NCBI RefSeq assembly: GCF_032362555.1
Contig: NC_083524.1
Location: 2,590,001-2,654,000 of the forward strand
From: Amyelois transitella
Taxonomy: Eukaryota > Arthropoda > Insecta > Lepidoptera > Pyralidae
Direction of reading: 5' to 3'
DNA length: 64,000 nt
Shown: positions 9,701 to 20,610 of the stretch, one piece after another
Position numbering within the stretch: the first letter of the stretch is position 1
Layout of the letters: each line of letters begins with the position of its first letter
Program-made: the position numbers and the translations under genes
The notes under the pieces: model-generated
Database searches by the model: none
Told to the model about the DNA's origin: nothing
What the model saw: only the letters and a program-made list of their open reading frames with translations

Positions 9701-12700
9701 AATCCAAGCCAGCAATAACCAAACTCGACGGCTTTTCAACGAGAAGATGTCCTTAGATGAAGACATTGAGAAGATGAAAACTCAGCTCCGAGAGAAATTC
9801 TCGCTTATCATCGGGCAATGTAAGTTATTTGAATTGTTTAATTGTAGATTGATATTTTTGATTAGGAGCATTGACTGGTTTGAGGACGACTGAAGACATG
9901 CGCTAATTCCTTCCCCCTAAAGATGTCCTTAAATGAGGACATTGAGAAGATGAAGACTCAGCTCTGGTAGAAATTCTCTTCAATAATTGGGCAATGTAAG
10001 TTTTTGGCCATTTTTATTGTAGGTATTTTAAAAGTAGCATTGCGGATTTGAGAACAATGGAAGATCAATTTCCTCTTCGAATCAGAAACAGCCAAACTCG
10101 ACGGCTTTTTAATGAAAAGATGTCCTTGGATGAGGATATTGAGAAGATGAAGACTCAGCTCCTGGAGAAATTCGCTTCAATAATTGGGCGTTGTAAGTTT
10201 TATTTTAGAATAATATTTTTGAAATTTAGCGTCGCCAGATTTGAATGAGGACATCTGAAGACCGAGCAGTAACAACCAGACCCGTCGGCTGTTCTATGAG
10301 AATATGTCCTTAGATAAGGATATTGATAACATAAAGACTTAACTCCTGTAAAAATTCTCATCATAAATGTAGTTTTTTATTGTGATATAATATTCCTTGA
10401 ATAAGCGTACAGAAGACCCATTCTCTAATTCAAGCTGGTAAAAACCAGTGAAAATGTCCTTAGATGAGGACATTTAGAGGCATGCCTTAGGACAGGCGTA
10501 GCAGTATGTTTGGTAAGTACTTCTGCTTAGGTATCATCTGATTTATTTATACATCATAAACCCCGTCTCGTGCAAGAGAGGTGCTGTAAGATACTCGGAA
10601 CATGTTGAACCAAAATGGCGGCGGTCTGCATGGGTGCTATAAAAGCAATGACACCTGTAAACATGTTCTAAGAATTGGTCAGCTTAGGAGCTCTGCGCCT
10701 TTAGAAAAATGCTTTTAGTTCCTTGTTCTGTCTTCCCCGCAAGGGATATAGACGTGACTATATGTATGTATATCACCAAGTGTAACTATTCTTATTATTA
10801 TTCTTATATAATATTTCGCAAAGAAAATTTCATTGCGACATTACAGCTCTTCGGAATGTTGATTCGTCAAAAACACTATTCGAAGACCTATCGTATTTAC
10901 GAGACTTCGATCCCGAGATGTCCATCTGACCACAATATTACAAGAGGGAGAAATACTACCACTGTATGGAACGCTAGCTGACTTAAACCTAAGGACGACG
11001 ACGACTGGAGAATGTCAAAAAACTACTCCGAGCTGCGAAGTATAAAGGCTTAAGGGCAACTGGATAAATGCAAACGATTAGAGAGAGAGGGAGAGTGCTT
11101 CTAGCCAGATGTCGTAAAGGTTGAATGTGGATAAAGCGAAAGATGTATGCAGGTATCGTGGCAAGTGGAAAGATGTAGTCACTGCCTACTTCTTGAGAGA
11201 GAGTGTCGTAATGTAATGTATGTATAACGTTCCTCACCGCTCCAGAAAGCTAAATGCTGTAGATTCACCATAAATCGTCTTGTCTTCATGTCTAACCATG
11301 TGACTACAGTAAGTGTTGTAATTTGTCGAAAACAGTCGAGAACATCGCGAAAATATTGACAGCGGCGAAACACCAACGGGTCTCCGACCACTTCAACAAA
11401 CAGCAGAGGAAGAATATCGAGATGTGGCTCAAAATGACTGAGGTGGGTTTATGGTTTGGTAATAGACGTAGAAAAAAAGGCGGACGGAGTGTGGCTTAAA
11501 AAAAGTGAAGCATCGTAATGGCGGCAATTTGTTAATCTATGACGTACTGTCACTATTGGTGAGGGTGTGTGCGTGAAGCGTGTATATATACAGTGGGTCG
11601 GCATACTATTTGTGCTTCATTTTGCCGTATAGGAAAACTCCGTCTGCCTTTTTTTCTACGTCTGCGGGTTTGGTTATGTTTTTATTGCTTGACAGTTTGA
11701 CTGGCCAGGAGCGAAGAATATCCTCATTTGCTGGTAACTATGGAGGAATCTAAATAGATCGTGTAAATGCTTGGATTTCCAAATTTGTAAGCCGTCGTCG
11801 TGAATTATTTTTTTGGAAATTCAACAGGAAATAACGCGACGATTCGCATAATTACTACCTATGAGTCGAGTAGTCAGCAGAAGTTGGTGTAATGGTTATT
11901 ACTTTTGCGCAAATTATAACAATCCCTGTAATCAATTTTACCAAAACGCAGAAAGGAAGATGAAAATATCTGCATTTTCTTTGCACTTGGCTGTCAAATT
12001 GTCAAGTCGAAAGTGCTCATTTTGCAAGAAGGGTTCGTATCACGACGCGTCATAAGTAACACATATAACTACACTAGAGAGCGACCGCAGTTTCGCCCGC
12101 GTTTAACGAAAACTCCCGTTATCTTCCATTGCCGCGGCAATTTCCAAAAATACCGTAACCCATGTTAGAACGCGGATTTTTATCTATATGCATACCAAAT
12201 TTCATATGAATCGGTCCAGCGGTGAAAGCGGAACAGACAGACAGACTAACAGACTCGCATTTATAATATTAGTAAGTTATACTTGCCCCGGACACTCCAT
12301 ACAATTGCAAACTCCTTTCTTTAGCTCCTTTAGAATTAACGTGCGTGCCTATACATATAAAGCCAGTATGCAGCGCCGAATCGCCTCATGACCTCGCGAT
12401 ACGAACATCATCTTAATGGACAACGATAAAGGTGCGTTCTCACATAAACCGAGGAGGGCAGAATCGACATTTTCATACACATAAATGTTTAGAGTGTTAA
12501 TAGGGCCAATGATATTACAGCAGTCGCAACTTTTGATTGATTTCATTGAGTTCATGTTTCATAAAGTTAAGATTAGTTGATTTCACGCATCTCCGCTTAT
12601 GTGGGAACGAACCTTATTTTTATAATGTAAGGACGAGGGAAGAATTTTTGATTTGTACAGTGAGCTGCATGTAAAGGTAGATATCGGCGTCGGCGTTTTT

Positions 12701-15700
12701 CTTCTACCGTGTAATTTTATTAGTTTCTCAGTTTTTGCAGGACGATTCTTTTTTTTGTGCCGTGTGGTTCCCGGCACTATTACAAAAAAGAATAGGACCA
12801 CTCCATCTCTTTCCCATGGATGTCGTAAAAGGCGACTAAGGGATAGGCTTATTAACTTAGGATTCCTCTTTTAGGCGATGGGCTAGCAACCTGTCACTAT
12901 TTGAATCTCGGTTCTATCATTAAGCCAAATAGCTGAACGTGGCCATTCAGTCTTTTCAAGACTGTTGGCTCTGTCTACCCCGCAAGGGATATAGACGTGA
13001 TCATATGTATGTATGTATGTATGTATTCTTTTTTTTTTCTTACTGGTGAGCTGCAAGGATTTAGCAATAGAGAAAGTTTGAAACTTTCACATTTTATCGC
13101 TGAACCTGAATGCAGAAACTGGCATTTTTTGACATCCTTTAATACCAGGCAATTTTTACTTGATGACCGAGGGAAAGCGAGGCATTTCATCTGGTGACTA
13201 ATTTAACGATTACCTAAAATACCTTCATATTATTATGTCATTATGAAAAATGTCCCTTTTTTTAAGGTCTTTAAATACCTATAAGCTTGCATGAAGAGAG
13301 TTATGTATGTGGATGAAGCAAAGTAAGTATGCAGAGATCGTGGCAAGTGGAAAGATGTAGTCTCTGCCTACCCCTCCGGGAAATAGGCGTGATTTTGTGT
13401 ATGTATGTAAGCTGTTTTTTATTAAGATTTTCTGGACACCATAGATCATCAATAGTCATCGAGCTGTGCTGGATTTGCGAAGATCCTGATGAGGAGATCT
13501 AGTTGTAAGAAACGTCGCAACAAAAGCTTTAGCAAATCGAGAGGTGCGTTGGAGGGGTACATCATATATGGATGGAACTTCTGCCCACGCCGTGTCGGAA
13601 TGGAGAGAAATCAACTTATACCAATCCAGTGCTTACTCTTCTCAGTGAAGCCGGTACACACAGATTCGCTACCAGTGGGTTTTCAAGGATTTGCAGCCGT
13701 CCAGTTGTAAGCAGCTCTTCTGGCAAGACTATTCTACCACCACCCATGGCTCTCAACTCTAATTATGCGTGCCGAATCATGAGAGGATTGCGCTGCTCTT
13801 TAACAGCACACTCTTTCTTGACTCCCTACAAACCTGTGTCCCTTTAGTTCAGTATTACTCACCCGCTATTCTAGGGAAGGTGACGATACACGTTACGCCT
13901 CGCGTAGCGATGCCATCACCCAATGGTACTACTTCCAGGTGCAGCATTACTCCATACAGGATCAGCCTTGAGCTGTATAAATGTTCAGCCGTTGGTCCGG
14001 TGTAGAACACTTCGGACCCTGGAGAGAATGTCCAGTTTTTACAGCAGTCGTTCCCACAGGTGCCAGCAGTTCTCCATACAGGATTGGACCTAAGCTACAG
14101 GTTTATTTTTTGGTTTGGTGTAAAAAAAACGTCGGGCCTTGGAGAGGATGTCCGGTTTTTGTAGCAGTCTTTCCCACAGGTGCCAGCAGTTCTCCATACA
14201 GGATCGGACCTAAGCTGTGTACAGGTTTATCCTTTGGTCTGCTGTAAAAAAAAACGTCGGACCTTGGAGAGGATGTCCAGTTTTTGAAGCAGTCTTTGTC
14301 ACAGGTGCCAGCTGTTATCCGTACAGGATCGTTAAAAAGCAGTCTTGAACTAGAGTTCCTGGTTTTTGGACGCAATCGGTCATTTAAGGAGTTGTGAAGG
14401 TAAAAATTAAGGTCAAATCACCAGTGATATGCGGGCTTAGATTTAAGCTATGATACATTTTCGGTATAAAAAAAATTAATGTAAAACATTTATTTCTTTC
14501 TTTTATTTATTGTATCAATAAAATTAACAAACTTTGTACTCACATTATCAATGTGTTTAAAAATTAGTAGTTTGATAAATAATAAAACTGATAATAAAAT
14601 TCTTTTAATAGATTATTTTAAATGTTTTACTTTAATCACTAATAAGTTAACTGTATAATCACTTATCACATACTGACCATACGCTATTGTTCTTTAGGAG
14701 GTAAATAACATGAAGGAAGAATTCAATTCTCTCTTTGACGAGGAAGAAAATGAAAAGCCAAGCAGAAACTCTGTATCTCTGGAGAAATATGAACAGCTTA
14801 AGGTGAGTATTCCTCTTCGCCGTAATAAGCCCATCTTATTTTTTATCGCCTTAAAACAACGTATCTTGATCAAATAAAGGACGTCCTGACAAAGGGTTTA
14901 ACTCCCGTGCTCGAAATCCCGAGTTTGCACGAAGAGAGTTATGCATGTGGATGAAGCGAAAGATGTATGCAGTGATCGTGGCAAGTGGAAAGATGTAGTC
15001 TTTGCCTACCCTTCCGGAAAAAAGACGTGATTTTATGTGTGTATGTTAAAAAAATGGTGAATATCATTTTGACCCATAAACATGTATGTATGTTTGTCTG
15101 CGATTATTTCGCGTTTGGCTGAACCGATTATGATGTGATTTTAAGAAAATGTTTATGACACTTAGGGAAAGGTTTTAACGACTTCACAAAAGGAGGATAT
15201 CGATTGAAGGCGGTTTTTCTTATAATAAAGTTATTTATGATTACATAAGTAGGTACGCCTTTTTACCGGAATAGATGATGCGAAAGAATTTTTCAGAATC
15301 TTTCCTATCGCTATCTTAAAAGGTGACTAATGGATATAGACTTTTAAACTTGGAATTCCGCTTTTTGGGGATGGGCTAGCAACCCATTACTATTTGACTC
15401 TTCATTCCATCATAAACGCGGCCTTTCAGTCTTTTTAAGATTGTTGGCTCTGTCTATCCTGCAAGGGATGTATATTCAAGTATTATTTTTTTCTCATAAT
15501 GAAGGCGGAAAATGAAAACTTAATGTTCGAGCTGGAAGGGTACAAGAACGAGGCGTACCTCGCTAAAGACGAGGCGGAGAGGAAATTCGAGAAGTTCAAA
15601 GCGCACTTCATCGCTCAGAACGCACTGCAGAACAAACAGGTTAGTTATATATTCATTTTAGGTTTAACTACTGTTTATTTTCAAGTCCCGGCACCAATAC

Positions 15701-16928
15701 AAAAAAGGATAATACCACTCCATCTCTTTCCAATGGATGTCGTAAAAGGCGACTAAGGGATAGGCTTACAAACTCGGGATTCTTTATTTAGGCGATGCGC
15801 TCATTGGAACTGTGGCGACATCTATACGCCACACACAAAACTAACAGCCAATCACAAAACAACTGTCAATCATAGGAAGAAATTTATTTAGGCACAAATC
15901 GTATCTATTTCGTAACGACTTTCAATATCCAAAACGAATTATTATTTTATGGATAGAATATCCATATGTTGGCTCTGTCTACCCCGCAAGAGATATAGAC
16001 GTGACCATATGTATGTATGTATAGAATATCCAAAACGAATTATTATTTTATGGATAGAATTGATCTATTAGCATGGGACGAAGTCGCGGGCGGCCTCTAG
16101 TTAAACATACATATATACGTAAAATTTCGATATGTTCAGTAGATACAGCGTAAATAGAAAACAAATAAACAAACTTACATTAGCATTTTATAATATTAGT
16201 TAATACCAACTCATTTCATCCACAGCAGTACCCGCCTCTGCCCCCGCCACCGATGCCAAACATGATGATGTCTCCGGCGCCCGCGCAGAAACCCAAACCC
16301 CCACCGCCGTTGCCTGATGACGACAAATACATGACTTCAGGTACGCATTCCTTTTTCTTCTAACTTTTTACCTCTATTGATACAAGAGAATGTATGAAAT
16401 ATAAAAATATAAAAAAGAATAGGACCACTCCATACCTGTAACATGGATGTCGTAAAAGGCGACTAAGGGATAGGCTTACAAACTTGTGACTACTATTTTA
16501 GGCGATGGGCTAGCAACCTGTCACTATTAGAATCTCAATACCATCAAAAAGCGATAAAGTTGAACGTGGCCTTTCAATCTTTTCAAGACTGCTTTGACTA
16601 CCCCGCAAGGGATATAGAAGTGACTATATCTATGTATGTATGAAAACTATCAAAATGTTAACCACATTCTCTCTGATTTTATACAGGTCCCACGGTACTG
16701 CCCTCAGAAGCGAAGCTGATCAGCGTCCTGACTTCATTCCTCCTGGTACATCCACTGGGAGCCTCTCTGGACTATATCGTGTCATATGTCAGATCTATAC
16801 TGCCCAACATAAGCCGTGCCACAATCCAGGAGATCTTGCGGAGACATTCCGATGTGTATAGGAATATGGGTAGTAATCATGACAGCAAATGGACCTTTGT
16901 TATGTTTGATATTATAAAGAAGGAGTAA
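6736..16928 (+). CDS. ENOX: ENOX-family protein (RRM plus coiled coil), 10 coding exons
   Basis: Exons: 6736-7045, 7415-7648, 7896-8431, 8708-8851, 9636-9819, 11336-11442, 14698-14802, 15505-15639, 16226-16340, 16687-16928. Total 2112 nt (703 aa plus stop) in one frame. Residues 1-280 are rich in Met, Asn, Pro and Arg, with an RS/RD stretch and GMNP/MPGMN repeats. The RRM begins at about residue 282 (CKTIFIGGLP). Then come TLAAWLERGE (about 409), FENIAKILTAAKHQRVSDHF (about 470), a coiled coil and a proline-rich linker. The C-terminal block reads FLLVHPLGASLDYIVSYV. The order and motifs match vertebrate ENOX1/ENOX2. Those are described as cell-surface NADH oxidases/disulfide exchangers, but the RRM and lack of any signal peptide suggest RNA binding. 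The start is the first Met of the conserved-looking MNSWVNEYPGMPN and follows a possible 5' UTR acceptor (CCACAG). Confidence 0.9.
8852..9310 (+). repeat. 160-bp tandem copies of ENOX exon 4 with its donor
   Basis: The exon 4 end GAGGCCGCACCT followed by the donor GTGAGTATGAATGG recurs at 9012 and 9172, exactly 160 bp apart. A fourth, diverged partial copy is at about 9230-9310. Copies 2 and 3 are almost identical to each other. Their GTTTGAGTGCAAAAAGCGGA part resembles the exon's own start, so nearly the whole exon minus its acceptor was copied. Reading past the first donor meets TGA at once. Confidence 0.85.
9917..10480 (+). pseudogene. Decaying tandem copies of ENOX exon 5 (3' part)
   Basis: The coding block equivalent to KMSLDEDIEKMKTQL recurs after the true exon (its ATGTCC at 9747) at 9923, 10120, 10304 and 10454, so spacings are 150-197 bp. 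Copy 2 has an in-frame TAG. Copy 3 (about 10084-10192) keeps an open frame and a GTAAGT donor. Copy 4 has stops, and copy 5 is a stub ending in TAG. In copy 3 the visible AG acceptors give the wrong phase for splicing from exon 4. Confidence 0.85.
11040..11225 (+). mobile_element. RTE-like LINE 3' fragment
   Basis: Contains GTGGATAAAGCGAAAGATGT, then ATCGTGGCAAGTGGAAAGAT, ending in a TATGTATG-like tail. Confidence 0.7.
11464..11663. mobile_element. MITE-like inverted-repeat element, 200 bp
   Basis: AGACGTAGAAAAAAAGGCGG at the left end and its near-perfect reverse complement at the right end, with the match continuing through GACGGAGT. There is no coding capacity. A target duplication is not clear. 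In ENOX intron 6. Confidence 0.75.
12070..12275 (+). repeat. Interspersed repeat of the CCCGCG type
   Basis: Starts with GCAGTTTCGCCCGCGTTTAA and ends GCATTTATAATATTAGTAAG, the ending shared with the copies at 34937, 45935 and 56430. Confidence 0.55.
12757..13025 (+). repeat. Family A SINE-like repeat, full length
   Basis: Head GTGCCGTGTGGTTCCCGGCA to (TATG)n tail, in ENOX intron 6. Confidence 0.8.
13285..13410 (+). mobile_element. RTE-like LINE 3' end
   Basis: GTGGATGAAGCAAAG to TACCCCTCCGGGAAATAGGC, with a TATGTATG tail. Confidence 0.7.
13480..13935 (+). other. Unrecognised intronic sequence with open frames
   Basis: Moderate-GC sequence with overlapping plus-strand frames of 73-91 codons that match nothing I recognise. 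It runs directly into the 120-bp minisatellite and may be the 5' part of the same unknown element. Confidence 0.35.
13936..14335 (+). repeat. Minisatellite, about 120-bp unit, four copies
   Basis: AGGTGCCAGCAGTTCTCCAT recurs at about 14059 and 14179, with diverged copies at about 13937 and 14304. Between them a block reads CTTGGAGAGGATGTCC. No known family recognised. In ENOX intron 6. Confidence 0.8.
14400..14690 (+). other. AT-rich 3' end of ENOX intron 6
   Basis: Nothing recognised. The exon 7 acceptor TTCTTTAG follows at 14697. Confidence 0.5.
14880..15045 (+). mobile_element. RTE-like LINE 3' fragment
   Basis: GGACGTCCTGAC, then GTGGATGAAGCGAAAGATGT, then TGTGTGTATG. Fills part of ENOX intron 7. 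Confidence 0.7.
15680..15800 (+). repeat. Family A repeat, 5' part
   Basis: TCCCGGCACCAATACAAAAA through GGGATTCTTTATTTAGGCGA. A detached tail piece lies at 15966-16022, so the copy was split by about 160 bp of other DNA. Confidence 0.7.
16410..16642 (+). repeat. Family A repeat lacking the head
   Basis: AAAAAGAATAGGACCACTCC to a TATGTATG tail, in the last ENOX intron. Confidence 0.75.
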
Positions 16929-17031
16929 GAGAGCAGTTTTGTTTGTATCTAAAGGTTTTAAGACTAGCATTTGACTGCGGTTTTGACAGCGAAAATGAAT
17001 AGAATTTTTAAAGCTGTCATGTAAAATGTTT

Positions 17032-17520
17032 ACAGGCATACATACATTCATAAAATCACGCCTTTTTCCCGGAGGGGTGGCAGAGACTACATCTTTCCAT
17101 TTGCCACGATCTCTGCATACTTCTTTCGCTTCATCCACATTCATAACTCGCTTCATGCAAGCTCGGCGGTTTCGGGTACTCTTGACCTGACTTTTTGCCA
17201 GGACGTCCTTAATTTGATCACATACGTTCATCTAGGCATTCCCACTCCGATCATTTCCTCCCACACTCTCCTTATATATTTGTTTTTTCAACCTGCTTTC
17301 ATTCATTTTCTATTCCTGTAACTTCATCTTCTTTCACATCACAACATTTCCTTATCACGCTGTTCATTATCCGGTCACTCAATTTCACACCCATCATACT
17401 CCTTAACGCTCTCATTTCTACAGCATTTGTTCTGCTTTCGTGCTTCTTTTGCCACACCCAACTTTCACTTCCATACATTAATGTTGGGACCAACACGCCC
17501 TTATGCCCATTCACCATGTT
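17032..17520 (-). mobile_element. RTE-like LINE, 3' portion (target of a nested insertion)
   Basis: The minus strand encodes GVLVPTLMYGSESWVWQKKH and continues through SVIRKCCDVKEDE to MKRVMNVDEAKEVCRDRGKW, with CATA repeats (tail) at 17032. This is the C-terminal end of an insect RTE-type reverse transcriptase ORF, with frame breaks. Its upstream part continues at 20329-20475, so it was split by the LINE at 17521-20328. It lies just after the ENOX stop codon. Confidence 0.85.
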
Positions 17521-19921
17521 ACTTAAAGACAAATATAATGACGCGACGGATGAATATCTAAATATATTAGCACATTACGGTTATACTCCTGGACATAATT
17601 ACCGAACGAGAGAACACAGAAATCTAGATCACTGCATGATTAAATCAACGTTTTCCTCTACTACTGTGGTTTGCCACGCCGATATTACTGATCATAGCAC
17701 TGTATTATGTAGTCTTAACACATCTTTAGAACACGAAGATCACAGCTACAAAAGCACTAAAATAGATTTCGATGCTCTTCTAAATACCATCAAAGACGTT
17801 GATTGGACTGATTTTTACCAGATTAATGACCCTAAAGAGGCTATAAATTACTTTTTGAATGTCATGAACAGTGCTCTTGAAAAACATAAAACAACACGAA
17901 AAATTACTAGTCGTAATGTTATACGTAAAAAATGGATTACTCCGGGTTTATTAAAATGTATTAGACGTCGAGATGAACTTCATATGAAAACAAAAAAATT
18001 TCCTGATGACTCTGATCTACTAAACCATTATAAATCCTATAGGAATTATTGCAACAATATACTTCAAAATTTAAAAACCGAACATGACAAAGCAAAAATT
18101 TTAGAAAATAAAACAGATATTAAAAAATTATGGGACTCAGTTAAATCTATATGTCATATTAAAACTACAAAAAATAAAAGTGAAAAACTACTTCAAATTA
18201 AACGTGACTCCTTTGAATCCTTGAATGTAGTTAATGATTATTTTAGTTCTATAGGGGAAAAACTTGCAAATAATATTCTAGATAAAAGCGGACAAACTGA
18301 AATAGACCTAGCTAAAAAATTTAAATCTAAAACCGATTCAACAACCCCCCATTCATTATTTATGACACCTACAAATGAAATAGAGGTAACTAAATTGATC
18401 ACATCGCTTAAATCTAGTTCAGCAACCGGACATGACAATCTTAGCAACAATATATTAAAAAAAGCCAAGAAATTCGTAGCAAATCCAATTGCGCATATCT
18501 GTAACTTAAGCTTGTTGTCGGGTACTGTTCCCTCTGAATTAAAGGTTGCAAATGTTGTTCCTATATTTAAGTCTGGAGATCTTCTACTACCGGAGAACTA
18601 TAGACCCATATCTCTGCTAAGCGCACTGTCGAAAATTATTGAGAAAGTGGTTAATTCGAGACTCTTAAGCTACTTGGAGGCAGGGGGACTGTTGGCCGAG
18701 AACCAGTACGGCTTTCGTTCAGGCAAATCCACGGAGGATGCAGTAACTGATTTGGTTACACATACCATTGAAAAAATCGGTGAGGGACAAAAATGCGTCG
18801 GTGTCTTTCTGGATTTTGCTAAAGCTTTTGATACTGTTTCTCGGCCAATACTCCTCTGCAAGCTAGAAAAACTTGGCATAAGAGGGATTGCTCTAGAGTG
18901 GTTCCGCTCATACCTTTCTGAACGTAAACAGAGAATCTCCTTAGAGGGCTGCTGTAGTAACTATGCTGACATTAGGTTCGGAGTGCCGCAAGGCAGCGTT
19001 TTGGGTCCTACACTCTTTCTCGTTTACATAAACGACCTGTGTTCCATGAAAATGACAAATGCAAAAATTTTTACATATGCTGATGACACCGCAATCGTCT
19101 ATCATGACGAATCATGGGACCGGGTCCATACTGTAGCTCAGAGAGGGCTTCAGGATGTACATGTATGGCTGCAAAGTAACCTTTTGAGTGCAAATGTTGG
19201 TAAAACTAAAGTTGTCTCATTCAAAATTAGTAACAGAACAGGTCCAAATAAATCTCTAAAACTTCGTCTTCATAGTTGCCAACAAGAATGTCAATGTGAG
19301 AATCTTGAGGAGGTTAAAACGATCAGATACTTAGGAGTTATCATTGATGATAAATTTAATTGGTCTGCACAGGTTGAAGCAGTTTCTAAACGTCTAAAAA
19401 AACTCATGCATATATTTAAAAGGTTAAGATCTGTTGCTGACCATGATATTATTAAACTAATATATTTGAGTTTATGTCAATCAGTAATCTGCTACTGTAT
19501 AGTGGTATGGGGTGGAGCTCCAAAAACTTTTATATTAAAACTAGAAAGAGCTCAACGAGCCATTCTAAAAATAGCATATAGTCGTCCCAGAAGATACCCA
19601 ACTAAAAAACTTTATTCAGAGCGTCAGCTCCTTAGCGTGCGTCAATTGTATATATCAGCAACTATTCTACGTTTTCACAAAAATGCCATGAAATTAGCAA
19701 GAAAATTCTATAGAGGTTACAGATGGGACTATCCAAAAATCAAAACAGTCTTCGCGCGTAGGTCATTCAAATTTATGGGTCCATACCTATATAAGAAAAT
19801 TTACAGGGTGGATAAGACCATTGTCAAAATGACTAAATTAAGATGTAGACGTACTGTATGCAAGTGGTTAATGACTAAAAACTACAATGAGACGGAGAAC
19901 TTGTTACTTAATGTCATATGA
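17516..19921 (+). CDS. Non-LTR retrotransposon reverse transcriptase, 801 codons
   Basis: A long open frame. The first residues resemble the end of an APE-type endonuclease domain (NLDHCMIKS, then DITDHSTVLC). A full reverse transcriptase follows: NYRPISLLSALSKIIEKV, LDFAKAFDTV (about residue 432), GVPQGSVLGP and the catalytic YADDTAIV (about 521). A thumb and a C-terminal connection domain come after. The endonuclease is mostly missing, so the copy is 5'-truncated and probably immobile. The nominal ATG is part of the target-site duplication, not the element. The RT looks like the CR1/L2/Rex1 side of the LINE tree, but I cannot fix the clade. The uninterrupted frame implies a young insertion. 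Confidence 0.9.
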   Translation: MLLKDKYNDATDEYLNILAHYGYTPGHNYRTREHRNLDHCMIKSTFSSTTVVCHADITDHSTVLCSLNTSLEHEDHSYKSTKIDFDALLNTIKDVDWTDFYQINDPKEAINYFLNVMNSALEKHKTTRKITSRNVIRKKWITPGLLKCIRRRDELHMKTKKFPDDSDLLNHYKSYRNYCNNILQNLKTEHDKAKILENKTDIKKLWDSVKSICHIKTTKNKSEKLLQIKRDSFESLNVVNDYFSSIGEKLANNILDKSGQTEIDLAKKFKSKTDSTTPHSLFMTPTNEIEVTKLITSLKSSSATGHDNLSNNILKKAKKFVANPIAHICNLSLLSGTVPSELKVANVVPIFKSGDLLLPENYRPISLLSALSKIIEKVVNSRLLSYLEAGGLLAENQYGFRSGKSTEDAVTDLVTHTIEKIGEGQKCVGVFLDFAKAFDTVSRPILLCKLEKLGIRGIALEWFRSYLSERKQRISLEGCCSNYADIRFGVPQGSVLGPTLFLVYINDLCSMKMTNAKIFTYADDTAIVYHDESWDRVHTVAQRGLQDVHVWLQSNLLSANVGKTKVVSFKISNRTGPNKSLKLRLHSCQQECQCENLEEVKTIRYLGVIIDDKFNWSAQVEAVSKRLKKLMHIFKRLRSVADHDIIKLIYLSLCQSVICYCIVVWGGAPKTFILKLERAQRAILKIAYSRPRRYPTKKLYSERQLLSVRQLYISATILRFHKNAMKLARKFYRGYRWDYPKIKTVFARRSFKFMGPYLYKKIYRVDKTIVKMTKLRCRRTVCKWLMTKNYNETENLLLNVI

Positions 19922-19937
19922 AATTATGCATTAAAAA

Positions 19938-19971
<34 letters not shown>

Positions 19972-20328
19972 TTTTATGTATAATATATATAATGTATAAA
20001 ACATATGTTTAATATATATAATATATATTTTAAATATTTGCATGTTGTTATGTATATATGTATTACATGTATTTCTAATGTACATATTTATATTTATTGT
20101 GTTTATTTATTTATTTATTACAATTATATGTAAGAATACTTTACAATTACTATTTAACGTACGCTCTCATCCACAAAAAACACAAATTAAAATTGTTTAA
20201 TAAATTTAAGGGGAAGACACTGGTCGCCACGACACAGGGAATCCTAGTGTGACGGTCAGTGCAACTGTTGTAGAAAACTCTGTATTTTTTGTACTGAATA
20301 AAACATTTTTCATTTTTTTTTTTTTTTT
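17521..20328 (+). mobile_element. 5'-truncated LINE inserted in an RTE-like LINE
   Basis: The flanking 5-bp duplication ATGTT (17516-17520 and 20329-20333) defines the insertion. It carries the RT frame, an AT-rich 3' region with A-run and (TA)n at 19934-19975, and a 3' end with AATAAAACA followed by a T-run. Across the insertion, the minus-strand RTE reading frame resumes at 20334 (encoding EQVKEFVYLGSKLTSDGKCD). Confidence 0.85.
19934..19975 (+). repeat. Poly(A) followed by (TA)n tract
   Basis: About 23 A residues then an alternating TA run, right after the LINE stop codon. Confidence 0.8.
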
Positions 20329-20475
20329 ATGTTCCCCGCTTTCTCTCCTCTCCTTTCAATATCACTATCACACTTGCCATCTGATGTTAACTTTGATCCA
20401 AGATATACAAACTCTTTCACTTGCTCAACTTTTTCTCCTCCAATCAAAATATAACATGTTGTAATTTCCTTCTCC
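20329..20475 (-). mobile_element. RTE-like LINE, upstream portion of the interrupted copy
   Basis: Minus-strand peptide ILIGGEKVEQVKEFVYLGSK followed by LTSDGKCDSDIER, the segment that directly precedes the 17032-17520 part in this RT family. Confidence 0.8.
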
Positions 20476-20604
20476 ATTTCAAAAACTGTGATGTTTAATG
20501 TTTATAAGAGAGCATTTTATGAGAGGATCATGTGTTTTGTAAATGTAAGACTAGAATTAAAACGAGGTTTCACTTGTGTTCCTCAAAATGAATGAAAGTT
20601 TAAA

Positions 20605-20610
20605 AATAAA
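20605..20610 (+). terminator. Possible ENOX poly(A) signal displaced by transposons
   Basis: AATAAA in otherwise unique DNA after the nested LINEs. No AATAAA lies between the ENOX stop at 16928 and the RTE copy at 17032, so the 3' UTR may have been split by the insertions. This is inference. Confidence 0.3.

Noticed and set aside
10048..10248. Open frame over ENOX exon 5 copy 3 as a functional alternative exon
   Set aside because: The candidate AG acceptors put the sequence in a frame that meets TAA within about nine codons, although the donor side matches exon 6.
12583..12874. Overlapping frames on both strands around 12.6-12.9 kb
   Set aside because: Mostly translations of a family A repeat, whose same peptide pieces appear at many other copies.
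16782..17231. 149-codon minus-strand gene
   Set aside because: Its start is the RTE-like RT C-terminus and its end is antisense to the last ENOX exon.
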